Origin: Flavobacterium humidisoli
GTDB lineage: Bacteria; Bacteroidota; Bacteroidia; Flavobacteriales; Flavobacteriaceae
Assembly: GCF_023272795.1 (NCBI RefSeq)
Contig: NZ_CP096829.1
Span: forward strand, 1,922,001-1,986,000
DNA length: 64,000 nucleotides
Direction: 5' to 3'
How positions within the stretch are numbered: the stretch's first letter is position 1; each line of letters starts with the position of its first letter. A model generated the notes under the pieces. It did not search any database and had not been told where the DNA came from. It worked only from the letters and a program-made list of their open reading frames with translations. Both the position numbers and the translations under genes were made by a program. Shown here piece after piece: positions 17,274-26,297 of this stretch.

Positions 17274-17792
17274 ATGCTTATTAAATCTGTAAACGGAAAA
17301 TCACCTCTTATTCCAGAGGATTGTTATGTTGCCGAAAACGCAACTATTGTAGGAGATGTTACTTTTGGAGAATCTTGCAGTGTCTGGTTTAATGCTGTTG
17401 TGAGAGGAGATGTTCATTTCATTAAAATTGGAAACAAGGTTAACATTCAGGATGGTGCCGTAATTCACTGCACTTATCAAAAACATCCAACAATTATAGG
17501 GAATAATGTTTCAATTGGGCATAATGCAATTGTGCATGGCTGTACTATTCATGATAATGTTTTAATCGGAATGGGAGCAATTGTAATGGATAATTGTGTG
17601 GTAGAGAGCAATGCTATTGTTGCTGCAGGTGCCGTTGTAACTCAGAATACTGTTGTAACTTCTGGAAGTATTTATGCTGGAGTTCCTGCCAAAAAAGTAA
17701 AAGACATCGATCAATCTGATTTTGCAGGTGAAATAGGGCGTATTTCAAACAACTATGTTATGTATTCTAGCTGGTTTAAAGAAGAAAAATAA
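17274..17792 (+). CDS. Gamma-class carbonic anhydrase family protein
   Basis: 172-residue left-handed beta-helix protein with many hexapeptide turns (for example IVGDVTFGESCSVWFNAVVRGD). The likely zinc ligands are H65, H83 and H88, with conserved R44 and D46, as in Cam/YrdA/CaiE-type trimers. It is probably cytoplasmic and may hydrate CO2 or act as a related metal-site enzyme. It starts 10 bases after the PorP/SprF gene, so the two may be co-transcribed without a functional link. Confidence 0.88.
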   Translation: MLIKSVNGKSPLIPEDCYVAENATIVGDVTFGESCSVWFNAVVRGDVHFIKIGNKVNIQDGAVIHCTYQKHPTIIGNNVSIGHNAIVHGCTIHDNVLIGMGAIVMDNCVVESNAIVAAGAVVTQNTVVTSGSIYAGVPAKKVKDIDQSDFAGEIGRISNNYVMYSSWFKEEK

Positions 17793-17810
17793 ACATAACA
17801 AAATCCAAAA

Positions 17811-17865
17811 AAAAGAAAATTTCAAATTCCAAAAAATCGAGCCTCGGAATTTGGAATTTTCTTTT
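17811..17865. terminator. Bidirectional terminator, 20-bp arms
   Basis: Two 20-base arms (17811-17830 and 17846-17865) pair with a single mismatch around a 15-base loop and are flanked by A and T runs, between convergent genes. Confidence 0.75.
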
Positions 17866-17881
17866 TTGGAATTTTAAAAAA

Positions 17882-18595
17882 TTATAGGTTGATTTTTTCG
17901 AAGAAAGTATTTTTATAGCTTTCGCTGATTGGAATTCTTTTATCGCTTATTAAAACCTTGTTTTTCTGAATCGATTTTACGTGTTTGATATTGATAATAT
18001 ACGATCTATGAATTCTTGCAAAACCCTTGCTTGAAAGTAGATTTTCAAGTTTTATTAGACTAATTAATGTCAGTGTAAATTTATTATCTGTTGTATAAAT
18101 TTTGACATAATCTTTTAGGCCTTCAATAAAAAGAATATCAGTAAAATTCAATTTTACATTTTCATATTCAGCCCTAACAAACATAAAATCCTGTTCAATT
18201 TCGGGCGCATTATTGTTTTCTGCAATTGCAGTATTAGCTACAGGCTGCAAGATCTGTTGTGCTCTTACAACTGCCTTCAAAAAGCGATGAAATGGAATTG
18301 GCTTTACTAAATAATCGACAGCGCCAAGATTAAAACCTTCTACAGCATAATCAGAATAAGCAGTTGTAAAAATAACAAGAGGTTTTTTTTCGATTGTATT
18401 TAAAAAATCAATTCCAGAAAAATGAGGCATCTGGATGTCTAGAAAAACTAAGTCAACATTATTCTGATTGATAAATGAAACAGCATCAATAGCATTATTG
18501 AAAGTGCTTACCAGCTCTAGAGCATCTACTTTTTTGACAAAATCCTGTAATAAGTCTACAGCTAAAGGTTCGTCATCAATAATTACACATTTCAT
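17882..18595 (-). CDS. LytTR-family response regulator
   Basis: 237 residues: a receiver domain with acidic pocket D7-D8, phospho-acceptor D53, T77 and K98, followed by a LytTR DNA-binding domain (about 130-237, with the FARIHRSYIIN segment). It should be phosphorylated by the LytS-type kinase encoded two genes upstream (19424-20539) and regulate promoters directly. A perfect -7 box (18633-18640) in the 105-base gap before it suggests it can be expressed apart from the rest of the operon. Confidence 0.92.
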   Translation of the reverse strand: MKCVIIDDEPLAVDLLQDFVKKVDALELVSTFNNAIDAVSFINQNNVDLVFLDIQMPHFSGIDFLNTIEKKPLVIFTTAYSDYAVEGFNLGAVDYLVKPIPFHRFLKAVVRAQQILQPVANTAIAENNNAPEIEQDFMFVRAEYENVKLNFTDILFIEGLKDYVKIYTTDNKFTLTLISLIKLENLLSSKGFARIHRSYIINIKHVKSIQKNKVLISDKRIPISESYKNTFFEKINL

Positions 18596-18632
18596 CTTTT
18601 CTGAATTAATTTTTTAAAGTTTATTTCGCATT

Positions 18633-18640
18633 CAAAAGTA
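18633..18640 (-). promoter_or_regulatory. -7 box TACTTTTG of the LytTR regulator gene
   Basis: Exact TAnnTTTG match on the minus strand, 37 bases before the ATG at 18595, within the gap between the dioxygenase and regulator genes. Confidence 0.5.
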
Positions 18641-18700
18641 GTTTGAAACCAGTAAATTAAGTTTTAAAATTTTCATAAAATACAGGTTAACGGATCAAAA

Positions 18701-19411
18701 TTATGCGTTAACAGTTATAGTTTTAGTCAATGTGAAACCATCTGTCAAATTACCTGTTATGGTAGCGAGCTCGTCGGTTAAACTATCAGCAAAAACATTG
18801 TCTTTTGTATTTGCAGTATCTGCCTGCCCATGCGCGGCATAATTGGTGCTAGAATATACTTCACTTGATATGGTTTCAGGAAAAGCAATTTGAGTTACCA
18901 ATAAAGAAGTTCCTGTGCTTGATAAAACTTCAACATGCACATGAGGAGCTCTTCCTTGATACCAACCAGGATAAATTGAAATAAAAGAAACTTCTCCGCT
19001 GGCATTAGAAGTTTGTCTTCCTCTAAGGAAATGAACAGAAGTATAATCTGTCTGCTGCATTTGCGTGCCGCCGTATTCAGAATAATTTCCGTCTTTGTCG
19101 CAATGCCAAACATCAACTAAAGCTCCCGAAAGAGGTTCGCAATTGTTGTTTTTATTTTCGATTTTTAAATTAATCAATAGTGCAATTCCAACACGATCAG
19201 ATTTGATGTTTTCTAAAACCAGCTGACTTGGCGTTTTGATAGGGAACGGACCTTTTGTTTCTGAAGGAGAAACGGTACAGCTTCCGTCTCCAGAATTGCT
19301 CGTATCAGTTTCGTCATTGTCGCTTTTAGAACAGGATTCTAAAAATTTTGAAGCTGTTACCAATGATGCAACGCCCAAAATGCCATTTCGGATAAATTTC
19401 TTTCTGTCCAT
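18701..19411 (-). CDS. Exported intradiol ring-cleavage dioxygenase family protein
   Basis: 236 residues with a lipoprotein-like N-terminus (KKFIRNG...LESC, lipobox Cys about residue 27), a Ser/Asp linker, and an intradiol dioxygenase (protocatechuate/catechol type) domain. The non-heme Fe(III) ligands are visible: a Tyr in DGNYSEYGG (Y110 or Y113), Y151 in PGWYQGRAPH, H157 and H159. Family members cleave catechol-type rings; being outside the cytoplasm, this one may act on aromatic or siderophore-like compounds (inference). It lies between the sensor kinase and its regulator, 12 bases after the kinase. Confidence 0.85.
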   Translation of the reverse strand: MDRKKFIRNGILGVASLVTASKFLESCSKSDNDETDTSNSGDGSCTVSPSETKGPFPIKTPSQLVLENIKSDRVGIALLINLKIENKNNNCEPLSGALVDVWHCDKDGNYSEYGGTQMQQTDYTSVHFLRGRQTSNASGEVSFISIYPGWYQGRAPHVHVEVLSSTGTSLLVTQIAFPETISSEVYSSTNYAAHGQADTANTKDNVFADSLTDELATITGNLTDGFTLTKTITVNA

Positions 19412-19423
19412 AATCAGTTTTGT

Positions 19424-20539
19424 TTAATGTATTGCGGTTTTAATTTCGTCCAACTTTAAATTCAAATGAACTCGGTAATATTCATTATCCTGAGTAATGG
19501 TTAGTTCGTGTGCGTTAGGGTATAAAAGGTCAAGGCGGTTTTGAATATTTACCAATCCGATTCCTGAGTTTTCAGGATCTTTAACGTAATTCTCAATGGT
19601 GTTTTCAATCCAGAAATCCAAATTATGATCTGTAATTAGAATTTTGATTTTTACATGAGCCGCGCCTTTATAATCTGTTCCATACTTAAAAGCATTTTCG
19701 ACAAAAGAAATTAGTAACAAAGGCTCAATAAATTTATTTTTAGTATCGCCATGCACATTGATTACAATGTCTTCAATATTATTTAATCGCAGCTTTTGTA
19801 ACTCTATATAATTTTGGATATAATTGATTTCTTTTTCTAAAGCCACCGTTTTGTTATCTGTCTCATACAGCATGTAGCGCATGAGTTCAGACAAGGTCAC
19901 GATGGCATCAGGGACCAAATCAGATTTTTTGTGTGCCAAAGAATAAATACTGTTTAAAGAATTGAATAAAAAATGCGGATTGGTTTGTTTACGCAGATAA
20001 ATCAATTCTGTATTTGTTCTATGCGTTTCAGCAATCAGTTTATTTTGCTGATTATTGTAAAATTCAGTTAATGTTCTAAAAATTGCTGAGACTGTAAGAA
20101 TCAGAATATAGAAAAATGAAGGGGCGATTTTAAAGAAAAGAGGTTGTCTCATTTCTATTCTGTGATGCATTCTGCCATCTCTCGGAAAAAAATGTGGGTC
20201 CCGAATAATGGTTTTAGCATGCATCATATTTTCGGGTCTTAAATGTCTAAATTCAGGAACAAAATAATTAAATCTTATTACCATAAATAGCGCTATCAGG
20301 CCAATAGCAAATATACCATATAGCCAATATTTTTTTTGTAACAAATAATTTGGGACCAAATAAAAATAGTTCAGATAAAACAATAAAATTCCAGAAAGCC
20401 ATTGGGCGTAAAAATCGTTGTCAAGCTTAAACGGACTTTCGTAAAATTGAATCAAAGAAGTTAAAATAAAGAAAATCCATATCATAGAATGGAATAATAT
20501 TTTGTTATAGCCTGTATTTTTAATGGTATCGATCTGCAT
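19424..20539 (-). CDS. LytS-type sensor histidine kinase (His_kinase family)
   Basis: 371 residues with four predicted helices (about 13-32, 44-64, 72-92, 137-157) and a cytoplasmic kinase of the LytS/YehU class: phospho-acceptor H189 in QTNPHFLFNSLN, N-box FVENAFKYG (279-287) and G-box GIGL (326-329). The loop between helices 3 and 4 (93-135), predicted periplasmic, is unusually rich in His and Met (H99, M105, M106, H107, H116, M124, H125, H126, M130), which fits a metal-sensing site. It starts directly after the DUF4907 stop (TAAATG) and pairs with the LytTR regulator. Confidence 0.9.
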   Translation of the reverse strand: MQIDTIKNTGYNKILFHSMIWIFFILTSLIQFYESPFKLDNDFYAQWLSGILLFYLNYFYLVPNYLLQKKYWLYGIFAIGLIALFMVIRFNYFVPEFRHLRPENMMHAKTIIRDPHFFPRDGRMHHRIEMRQPLFFKIAPSFFYILILTVSAIFRTLTEFYNNQQNKLIAETHRTNTELIYLRKQTNPHFLFNSLNSIYSLAHKKSDLVPDAIVTLSELMRYMLYETDNKTVALEKEINYIQNYIELQKLRLNNIEDIVINVHGDTKNKFIEPLLLISFVENAFKYGTDYKGAAHVKIKILITDHNLDFWIENTIENYVKDPENSGIGLVNIQNRLDLLYPNAHELTITQDNEYYRVHLNLKLDEIKTAIH

Positions 20540-20866
20540 TTACAATTTTATTTTTAATAAAATTAATTCATTTTTGGTTACCGTTGGAGATAAGTTTTGT
20601 TTGAGTTTCTGCTTAACAAGATCTGCAACTTTTAGAGCATCGGTTTCTGTTTCAAAACTTTTAGTAGCGCTTATTACGGGAATAACAGACTGTTTAATTA
20701 AAATTTTTTCCTTATAGGCAATTGTGTATCCCCAACCAGAGTTTGTTTTAAAAGAAGCCGTTGTTAAAGTTTCTTTTTTCGCACAAGCGATAAAAAAGAG
20801 AACAGCAAAAACTACAAAACTCTTCTGGATGTTACTCCAGAAGAATTGTTTAATATTAATTATCAT
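20540..20866 (-). CDS. DUF4907 family lipoprotein-like small protein
   Basis: 108 residues: an N-terminal helix ending in FFIACAKK (lipobox-like Cys about 28), then a small domain with SGWGYTIAYKEKILIKQ and a Thr/Asp-rich helix, which matches the DUF4907 family as I recall it. No catalytic motif is seen. It overlaps the Kelch gene by 11 bases (ATGATAATTAA) and abuts the kinase gene, so the four are translated in a coupled way. In Bacteroidota it commonly follows a Kelch gene; function unknown. Confidence 0.75.
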   Translation of the reverse strand: MIINIKQFFWSNIQKSFVVFAVLFFIACAKKETLTTASFKTNSGWGYTIAYKEKILIKQSVIPVISATKSFETETDALKVADLVKQKLKQNLSPTVTKNELILLKIKL

Positions 20867-21863
20867 CGTCGCTTTGTTCGTCTAATGGGCTAAATTCCCA
20901 AGCATCATCAAAATAAGTAGAGCCAATTCTTCCTAACATATAGAATCCGCGGTTGTTGATGGCGAAACCAACAGCATCTGTTCTTGTGGCGCCTTCCATT
21001 GGAGTTCTTTCTGTCCATAAATCAGTTGAAGGATTGTACTCCCAAACTGTTTTTATGTTTTCACCACCTATAATATATCCTAATCCATTCATAGAAAAGC
21101 TTGAAGCATTAGAACGTACAATAGCATAATCATCATTGTAGCTGTAATCGTCATCAGTATCTTTGTCAACATCTCTTTTTCTTGTCCAGACATCTGTCGC
21201 TGGATCAAATTCCCAGAAATCCTCCTGATAAACACCATTGTTTACACCAGTAACTAAATATGCTTTGTCTGCAATTGTAAAAACAGTTGCATTTCGTCTT
21301 TTGTTACCGCTAAAACCGTTTACTAGAGTCCACGCATTTGCTTGATCATCGTACTGGTAGAAATCTTTCAAATAGTTTCCGTCGTAACCTGTTCCAAAAT
21401 AGGCTTTACCGCCAACTTGAAATCCTACAGCGGCGTAACGCGCTGTTCCTGCAAAATCTGTTTTTTGTGTCCAGCTATTTGCAGAAGGGTCATATTGGTA
21501 AAAGTCTTTCAGTTTGTTTGTTCCGTCATAACCAAGACCAACATAACCTTTTTCATTTAATGCAAAACTAGACGCAGAACTTCTTCCTACACCTCCAAAA
21601 TCTGCTTTTTGCTCCCAGTAATCTCCGTTTGAGTTATAAACCCATAAATCTTTTAAATAAACATCGCCAGTATAGCCACCAACTACGTAAGCAAAATCTC
21701 CGATAACGAAACTTGTAGCACTAGATCTTGCAGGACCGTCAAAAGCAGATTTTTTAATCCAGTTACCCATCAAATCATCATCATCATTATCATTGCTGCA
21801 GCTTATCAAAAAGAGGCTTGAAAAAAGCGCGGTGAATAAAATTCCTTTTTTTAGATTAATCAT
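20856..21863 (-). CDS. Kelch-repeat beta-propeller lipoprotein
   Basis: 335 residues. A lipoprotein signal (LISCSND) is followed by an Asp-rich linker and about six Kelch blades of roughly 48 residues; typical motifs are YVVGGYTGDVYLKDLWVYN, GRSSASSFALNEKGYVGLG and DFYQYDPSANSWTQKTDF. The tail EQSDDDN is strongly acidic. Such propellers bind proteins or sugars on the periplasmic or outer face. It lies between an outer-membrane protein gene and DUF4907 in the two-component operon. Confidence 0.88.
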   Translation of the reverse strand: MINLKKGILFTALFSSLFLISCSNDNDDDDLMGNWIKKSAFDGPARSSATSFVIGDFAYVVGGYTGDVYLKDLWVYNSNGDYWEQKADFGGVGRSSASSFALNEKGYVGLGYDGTNKLKDFYQYDPSANSWTQKTDFAGTARYAAVGFQVGGKAYFGTGYDGNYLKDFYQYDDQANAWTLVNGFSGNKRRNATVFTIADKAYLVTGVNNGVYQEDFWEFDPATDVWTRKRDVDKDTDDDYSYNDDYAIVRSNASSFSMNGLGYIIGGENIKTVWEYNPSTDLWTERTPMEGATRTDAVGFAINNRGFYMLGRIGSTYFDDAWEFSPLDEQSDDDN

Positions 21864-21877
21864 AGTGTATTTAATAT

Positions 21878-22717
21878 TTATTGTTTGTATTTGATCCCTA
21901 TTCCTAAAACGTAACCATTTCCGCTATTGTAGTCATATACTTTGTGGTCACTTTTATCTAGTAAATTGTATTTTTTATTGAAATCGTAACCTGCTTTAAA
22001 ATTTAAAAACCAATTGCCAGTAACATTTCTTTCATATTCTAGAGCCGATGTCATTTGCGATAAAACTGCTTTTTCGGCATTATTATCTGTATTTGTTTCA
22101 TCCAAATGATAAAAATTTCCATTAAAACTATTTGTCAGACTGAATTGGTTTCGAGCATTATTAGAATAAGAAATTCTCGAATCTGGAAACCCGATTTTAA
22201 AATCGGTTTGTTCATTCATTTTATAATCAAAAGCCACAATCGGCGTTATTTTTGGCGCTCCAAAAATCGATGTTCTGCCAGCTCCGACAATTAAATTTAT
22301 TTTTGAACTCAACTGTTGGCTTACTGTCAAACTTCCTAGGACTGTCAGGTCTGAAAAATCCAGTTTGCTCTGGAAATTTACTGTCGGAATAAGAGAAAGC
22401 TGCCATTTAGTTTTTTCTGTTATTTCAGACGAATATTCGAATTTGTTTTGAACTTGATTGAATTTATCCTGATCCGCATAAAAATTATAGGGATTGAATT
22501 CGTAATTCACCTTCAAATTGGAATATTCTAAAGTGTTCGCTATTTTGCTTTTTGTTCCTAGTTTCTTCTGATAAAAAACAGCAACATCTGTTTCGCTAAA
22601 ATTTATCTTGTCTGTTGGCTCAGTTTTAAAATTTACCGTAGCGCTAAAGTTTTCCTGAGCTTTTAAACCTAAAAATGAAATCAAAAAAAGAGAACAAATT
22701 AAAAACCTTACTTTCAT
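21878..22717 (-). CDS. Outer-membrane beta-barrel protein (DUF6268-like)
   Basis: 279 residues with a cleavable signal peptide (ending about LKAQ, residue 21) and a body of alternating hydrophobic strands ending in GYVLGIGIKYKQ, a barrel terminus. It resembles the DUF6268 family as far as I can judge by eye. It is the first gene of the operon that continues with Kelch, DUF4907, kinase, dioxygenase and regulator. It could be a porin or receptor for whatever the system senses (inference). Confidence 0.7.
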   Translation of the reverse strand: MKVRFLICSLFLISFLGLKAQENFSATVNFKTEPTDKINFSETDVAVFYQKKLGTKSKIANTLEYSNLKVNYEFNPYNFYADQDKFNQVQNKFEYSSEITEKTKWQLSLIPTVNFQSKLDFSDLTVLGSLTVSQQLSSKINLIVGAGRTSIFGAPKITPIVAFDYKMNEQTDFKIGFPDSRISYSNNARNQFSLTNSFNGNFYHLDETNTDNNAEKAVLSQMTSALEYERNVTGNWFLNFKAGYDFNKKYNLLDKSDHKVYDYNSGNGYVLGIGIKYKQ

Positions 22718-22734
22718 TATTTATTTTATTGGCT

Positions 22735-22742
22735 CAAAATTA
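22735..22742 (-). promoter_or_regulatory. -7 box TAATTTTG of the Kelch/two-component operon
   Basis: Exact TAnnTTTG match on the minus strand, 17 bases before the ATG at 22717; the probable main promoter of the six-gene operon. No TTG -33 box at the usual spacing. Confidence 0.5.
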
Positions 22743-22925
22743 GATGGATGACGCCCTTAAAAAAAAGAAGATATATATATGACGTGTTTTGATAGACAAA
22801 ATCGCTGTTTTTAAGGTCGAATTAAAATTTGAGAAGAGAATTTAGATTGTAGATCGTTTTGTACAATTTGTAGCTTAAAAAACCGCGGTAGTATATGTTA
22901 TAGTGTGTTGCCAAAGTGCGCAATT

Positions 22926-22933
22926 TATATTTG
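22926..22933 (+). promoter_or_regulatory. -7 box TATATTTG of the DUF4270 gene
   Basis: Exact TAnnTTTG match 15 bases before the ATG at 22949. A TTG lies 15 bases further upstream, closer than the usual 17-23. Confidence 0.5.
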
Positions 22934-22948
22934 TCCAAAAATTAAATT

Positions 22949-24277
22949 ATGCACAAGTTTATATTGATACTGCTTTTAGTATTTACCCTATTTTCATGTG
23001 GTACAGATACGGATACTGGAGAATTTACTGTTGGTTCAGATTATCTTGCTTTAAGCAATAAAGTAATTATGATAGATACTGTGACAGTAGAAATGTCAAC
23101 CATCAATTTTGACTCGTTGGTAACTTCAAGTACAAGCAGGATTTTGGTTGGGAATTATGATGATCCTATTTTCGGGAAAGTAAAATCAAACAGCTATTTT
23201 CAGGTTTCAAGCAGTATTTATACATTAAATAGTTCAGGTTCTGATACTGATGCTGTAAATTATGTTTTCGATTCTATTTCGATGATTCTTAAATATGATA
23301 AATATTATTATGGAGATACTACAAAAGTTCAAACATTTGATATTCATCGTTTGCTTCAAAAAATTAAGGCCAATACTGGCGAAAGTGATTTCTACAACAA
23401 TTCTGCATTTAATTATAGCCCTGAAAGCTTGGGAAAGATGTCTTTTATACCAAGACCAACACAAAAGGACTCTATAAATATTAAAATGAATGATGAGTTT
23501 GGAGAAGCTCTTTTTCAGAAAATTAAAAAGAGAGAAGTTACAGATTTAGACAGTTTTACCGAATACTTAAAAGGACTTGTTTTGGTTCCAGAAACATCCA
23601 ATTCTTCTAGTGTAATCGGATTTAGTGCAGGAAAAAGTAAAATTCGACTGTATTATTCAAAATATAAAGGAGATGCAGATCAGATATCTTATTTTCTCGA
23701 TTTTACAATTATCGACATAACAAAACAGTTTAATTCTATCTCTTTAGATAAAACCGGAACCTTATTGCAGAATCTTCCCATTTCTAGTAGTAATCTCTCC
23801 AGTAGTCTGACTAATAATCAAGGGTTTATTCAGTCAGGAACAGGAGTTGCTTGCAGAGTTGAATTTCCGAATATTAAGCAGTTTAAAAATATCTCAACCA
23901 ACGGTGCTATTGTAAATGCCGAATTATTCGTAAAGCCAATCAATAATTCTTATTCAGATAAATATCCTCTGGCAGATTCTTTGGCAGTTTATGTTGGAGA
24001 TAATCTGAATCGAATAAGCGGGACATTGGTAAATTCTGCTGGGACAACTGTCTATGGAATATTGAATAAAAAGAGTGACGAGTTTAATGAAAATTTAGGC
24101 TATACAATTCCGATTGGCGCTTTTCTTCAAAAAGAAATGCTTAAACAAGCCGATTCTAGATCATCACTTATTCTGACATTACCTTCGATTTCTAAATCGG
24201 TTAATCGAATTGTTTTGGGAAATCAAAAACATATTGACAACAAAATTCAGCTCAAAATTTATTACATCTCTTACTAA
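22949..24277 (+). CDS. DUF4270 family lipoprotein
   Basis: 442 residues with a lipoprotein signal (TLFSCGTD, Cys about 17) and the DUF4270 start pattern in which an extracytoplasmic domain begins with TVEMSTINFDSLVTSSTSRILVG-like text and a NYDDPIFGKV motif. The middle carries Ser/Asn-rich beta strands; it ends with a strand typical of carbohydrate-binding-like folds. The family is abundant in Flavobacteriia; function is unknown. The next gene starts immediately after its stop (TAAATG), so they are coupled. Confidence 0.82.
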   Translation: MHKFILILLLVFTLFSCGTDTDTGEFTVGSDYLALSNKVIMIDTVTVEMSTINFDSLVTSSTSRILVGNYDDPIFGKVKSNSYFQVSSSIYTLNSSGSDTDAVNYVFDSISMILKYDKYYYGDTTKVQTFDIHRLLQKIKANTGESDFYNNSAFNYSPESLGKMSFIPRPTQKDSINIKMNDEFGEALFQKIKKREVTDLDSFTEYLKGLVLVPETSNSSSVIGFSAGKSKIRLYYSKYKGDADQISYFLDFTIIDITKQFNSISLDKTGTLLQNLPISSSNLSSSLTNNQGFIQSGTGVACRVEFPNIKQFKNISTNGAIVNAELFVKPINNSYSDKYPLADSLAVYVGDNLNRISGTLVNSAGTTVYGILNKKSDEFNENLGYTIPIGAFLQKEMLKQADSRSSLILTLPSISKSVNRIVLGNQKHIDNKIQLKIYYISY

Positions 24278-25513
24278 ATGAAAAATAAAATTGTTTTATG
24301 GAGTTGCTTCCTTTTAATGTCGCTGACTTCCTTTTCTCAAAGCATCTCAAGTTCGCCCTATTCGCTTTATGGTGTCGGAAGTTTGTATGATTCAGATTTT
24401 GGTAATCTGCCTTCAATTGGTGGTTCTGGAATTGCTTTACCTTCCGATACTTTTATCAATAATCTAAATCCAGCATCTTTAGGATTTATGTATCAGAATC
24501 ACTTTCTTTTTGATATTGGAGGAAAAGCTATTGCGACTACCTATCAGAGCAGTACTCGTACAGAAAAACGAAATAATTTTCAATTTTCTCATTTGGCTTT
24601 TGCTTTTCCGGTTACTAAAAATTCTGGTTTTAGTTTAGCACTCCGTCCGTATTCTAGTTCGGTGTTTAAGATTTCAAATTTAAAACTTCCAATTGCCGAT
24701 AGCCAGGAATATTATTATGTGACGGCGCAGGGATCTGGAGGTTTAAACAATTTGGATTTTTCATACGGATACAGATTTGGAAAAAAATTGACATTGGGAG
24801 CGACAGGAACTTTTCTTTTTGGGAATACAGTAGACGATCGTGCTTTTTTGATTTCTAATGCCATTACTACCATACATAAAAAGACAGATTACAGTGGTGT
24901 ACGCGCAACATTAGGGGGACAATTCAAAATAGATTCCACTTTTACAATTGGAACAACAGTTAAAGTTCCTTCAAGGATAAAAGCTTCCAAAGTGCAGTCG
25001 GTAGCAAGTATTGCAGATGATGTGGAGACTGCTGTAGAAACCAATGTAGCTACAGATACAGACGATTACTACATGCCTTTAGAGCTAGGTTTTGGAGTCA
25101 GTAAACGATTTAAAAATAATTTGAATCTAACTTTAGATTATGAGAAGAGTTTCTGGGATAGCACAAAGCAATCTGAACTTTATGGAGAATTTGTAAATCA
25201 AGACCGTTTTGCGCTCGGAATTAGCTATAACGCTAAAAAGAATATTAGGAAATATTGGGATAGGGTAGGGTATTCTGCAGGTGTAAATTATGACAATGGT
25301 TATCTTGAAGTAGATAAACATCGTGTCAATAATGCTTCTATCTCTATTGGATTAAACTTGCCAATCGAGAATACATTTTCGTCACTTAATATTTCATATT
25401 CTTATGGACAGAAAGGCCGAATTGCAAATGATTTAATCAAGGAAAATTACCATAAAATATCAATCAATTTGTCGCTAGACGGAATTTGGTTTGTCAAGCG
25501 AAAGTTTGAATAA
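24278..25513 (+). CDS. Outer-membrane beta-barrel protein partnered with DUF4270
   Basis: 411 residues with a signal peptide (to about FSQ, residue 21), a conserved N-terminal part (SSSPYSLYGVGSLYDSDFGN) and many amphipathic strands ending in GIWFVKRKFE. The opening text, in which a Pro-Tyr-Ser motif is followed by a Gly-rich segment and a NNLNPAS motif, resembles FadL/OmpP1-like porins of Bacteroidota. It is directly coupled to the DUF4270 lipoprotein and probably works with it at the outer membrane. The substrate is unknown. Confidence 0.75.
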   Translation: MKNKIVLWSCFLLMSLTSFSQSISSSPYSLYGVGSLYDSDFGNLPSIGGSGIALPSDTFINNLNPASLGFMYQNHFLFDIGGKAIATTYQSSTRTEKRNNFQFSHLAFAFPVTKNSGFSLALRPYSSSVFKISNLKLPIADSQEYYYVTAQGSGGLNNLDFSYGYRFGKKLTLGATGTFLFGNTVDDRAFLISNAITTIHKKTDYSGVRATLGGQFKIDSTFTIGTTVKVPSRIKASKVQSVASIADDVETAVETNVATDTDDYYMPLELGFGVSKRFKNNLNLTLDYEKSFWDSTKQSELYGEFVNQDRFALGISYNAKKNIRKYWDRVGYSAGVNYDNGYLEVDKHRVNNASISIGLNLPIENTFSSLNISYSYGQKGRIANDLIKENYHKISINLSLDGIWFVKRKFE

Positions 25514-25516
25514 TAT

Positions 25517-26293
25517 CTAAAAGTCTTTTTTGATTACGGGATATTTATGTTCTAAAATTGACTCCAGAACTTTTGGGTCTGAGTTGACATAAAATATAGG
25601 ATCGTGATCTGTACTTTCAGAAAAACCAACTTTATCACGTAGCAGATTTTTAGTCTGACGCGCAACAGCTTCTCCTGAATCTATTATTTTAATATGATCT
25701 GGGAGAATTTTTTTTATCTGAGGAATTAGATAAGGGTAATGGCTGCATCCTAAAACCAAATAATCAATATTAGCTTCAATCATAGGTTGTAGATAAGATT
25801 CTAATAACTGAGTCATTTCTGGTGAGTACAAATTGCCATCTTCAATAAGCTGTACAAGTCCGTGGCCTACTTGCTCAATGATTTTAGTGTTTTGAAACAT
25901 CTCAGCAGTTTTATTAAATAATTCGCTGTTGAGAGTTCCTTTTGTAGCTAGAATTCCGATTACCTGTGTTTGAGAATTGTTTGCCGCAGGTTTAATAGCA
26001 GGCTCAATTCCAACAAACGGAACATCATAATCTGCACGAAGTTCAAATATGGCATTTGTAGTTGCAGTGTTACACGCTACAACAATTAGTTTGCAATTAT
26101 TCTCTAGTAGAAATTCTACGTTTTTTTTGCTTAATGCAACAATCTCTTCTTTGGTTCTTTGCCCGTAAGGAGCATTTTTACTATCAGCCAAATAAATGGT
26201 TTTTTCGTTTGGAAGAAGGTCATGGATGGCGCTCCAAATGGAAGTTCCGCCAATACCAGAATCAAAAACGCCTATAGGATTATTGTTTGTCAT
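25517..26293 (-). CDS. murI: Glutamate racemase
   Basis: 258-residue enzyme that makes D-glutamate for peptidoglycan. The two catalytic cysteines are C74 (VACNTA) and C183 (LGCSHYP), with D11/S12 in the FDSGIGG start and H185. Length is typical. It has its own -7 box (26298-26305) and lies downstream of the bam/skp operon but separated from it by a terminator at 26384-26419. It is convergent with the outer-membrane protein gene, 3 bases apart. Confidence 0.95.
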   Translation of the reverse strand: MTNNNPIGVFDSGIGGTSIWSAIHDLLPNEKTIYLADSKNAPYGQRTKEEIVALSKKNVEFLLENNCKLIVVACNTATTNAIFELRADYDVPFVGIEPAIKPAANNSQTQVIGILATKGTLNSELFNKTAEMFQNTKIIEQVGHGLVQLIEDGNLYSPEMTQLLESYLQPMIEANIDYLVLGCSHYPYLIPQIKKILPDHIKIIDSGEAVARQTKNLLRDKVGFSESTDHDPIFYVNSDPKVLESILEHKYPVIKKDF

Positions 26294-26297
26294 AAAG

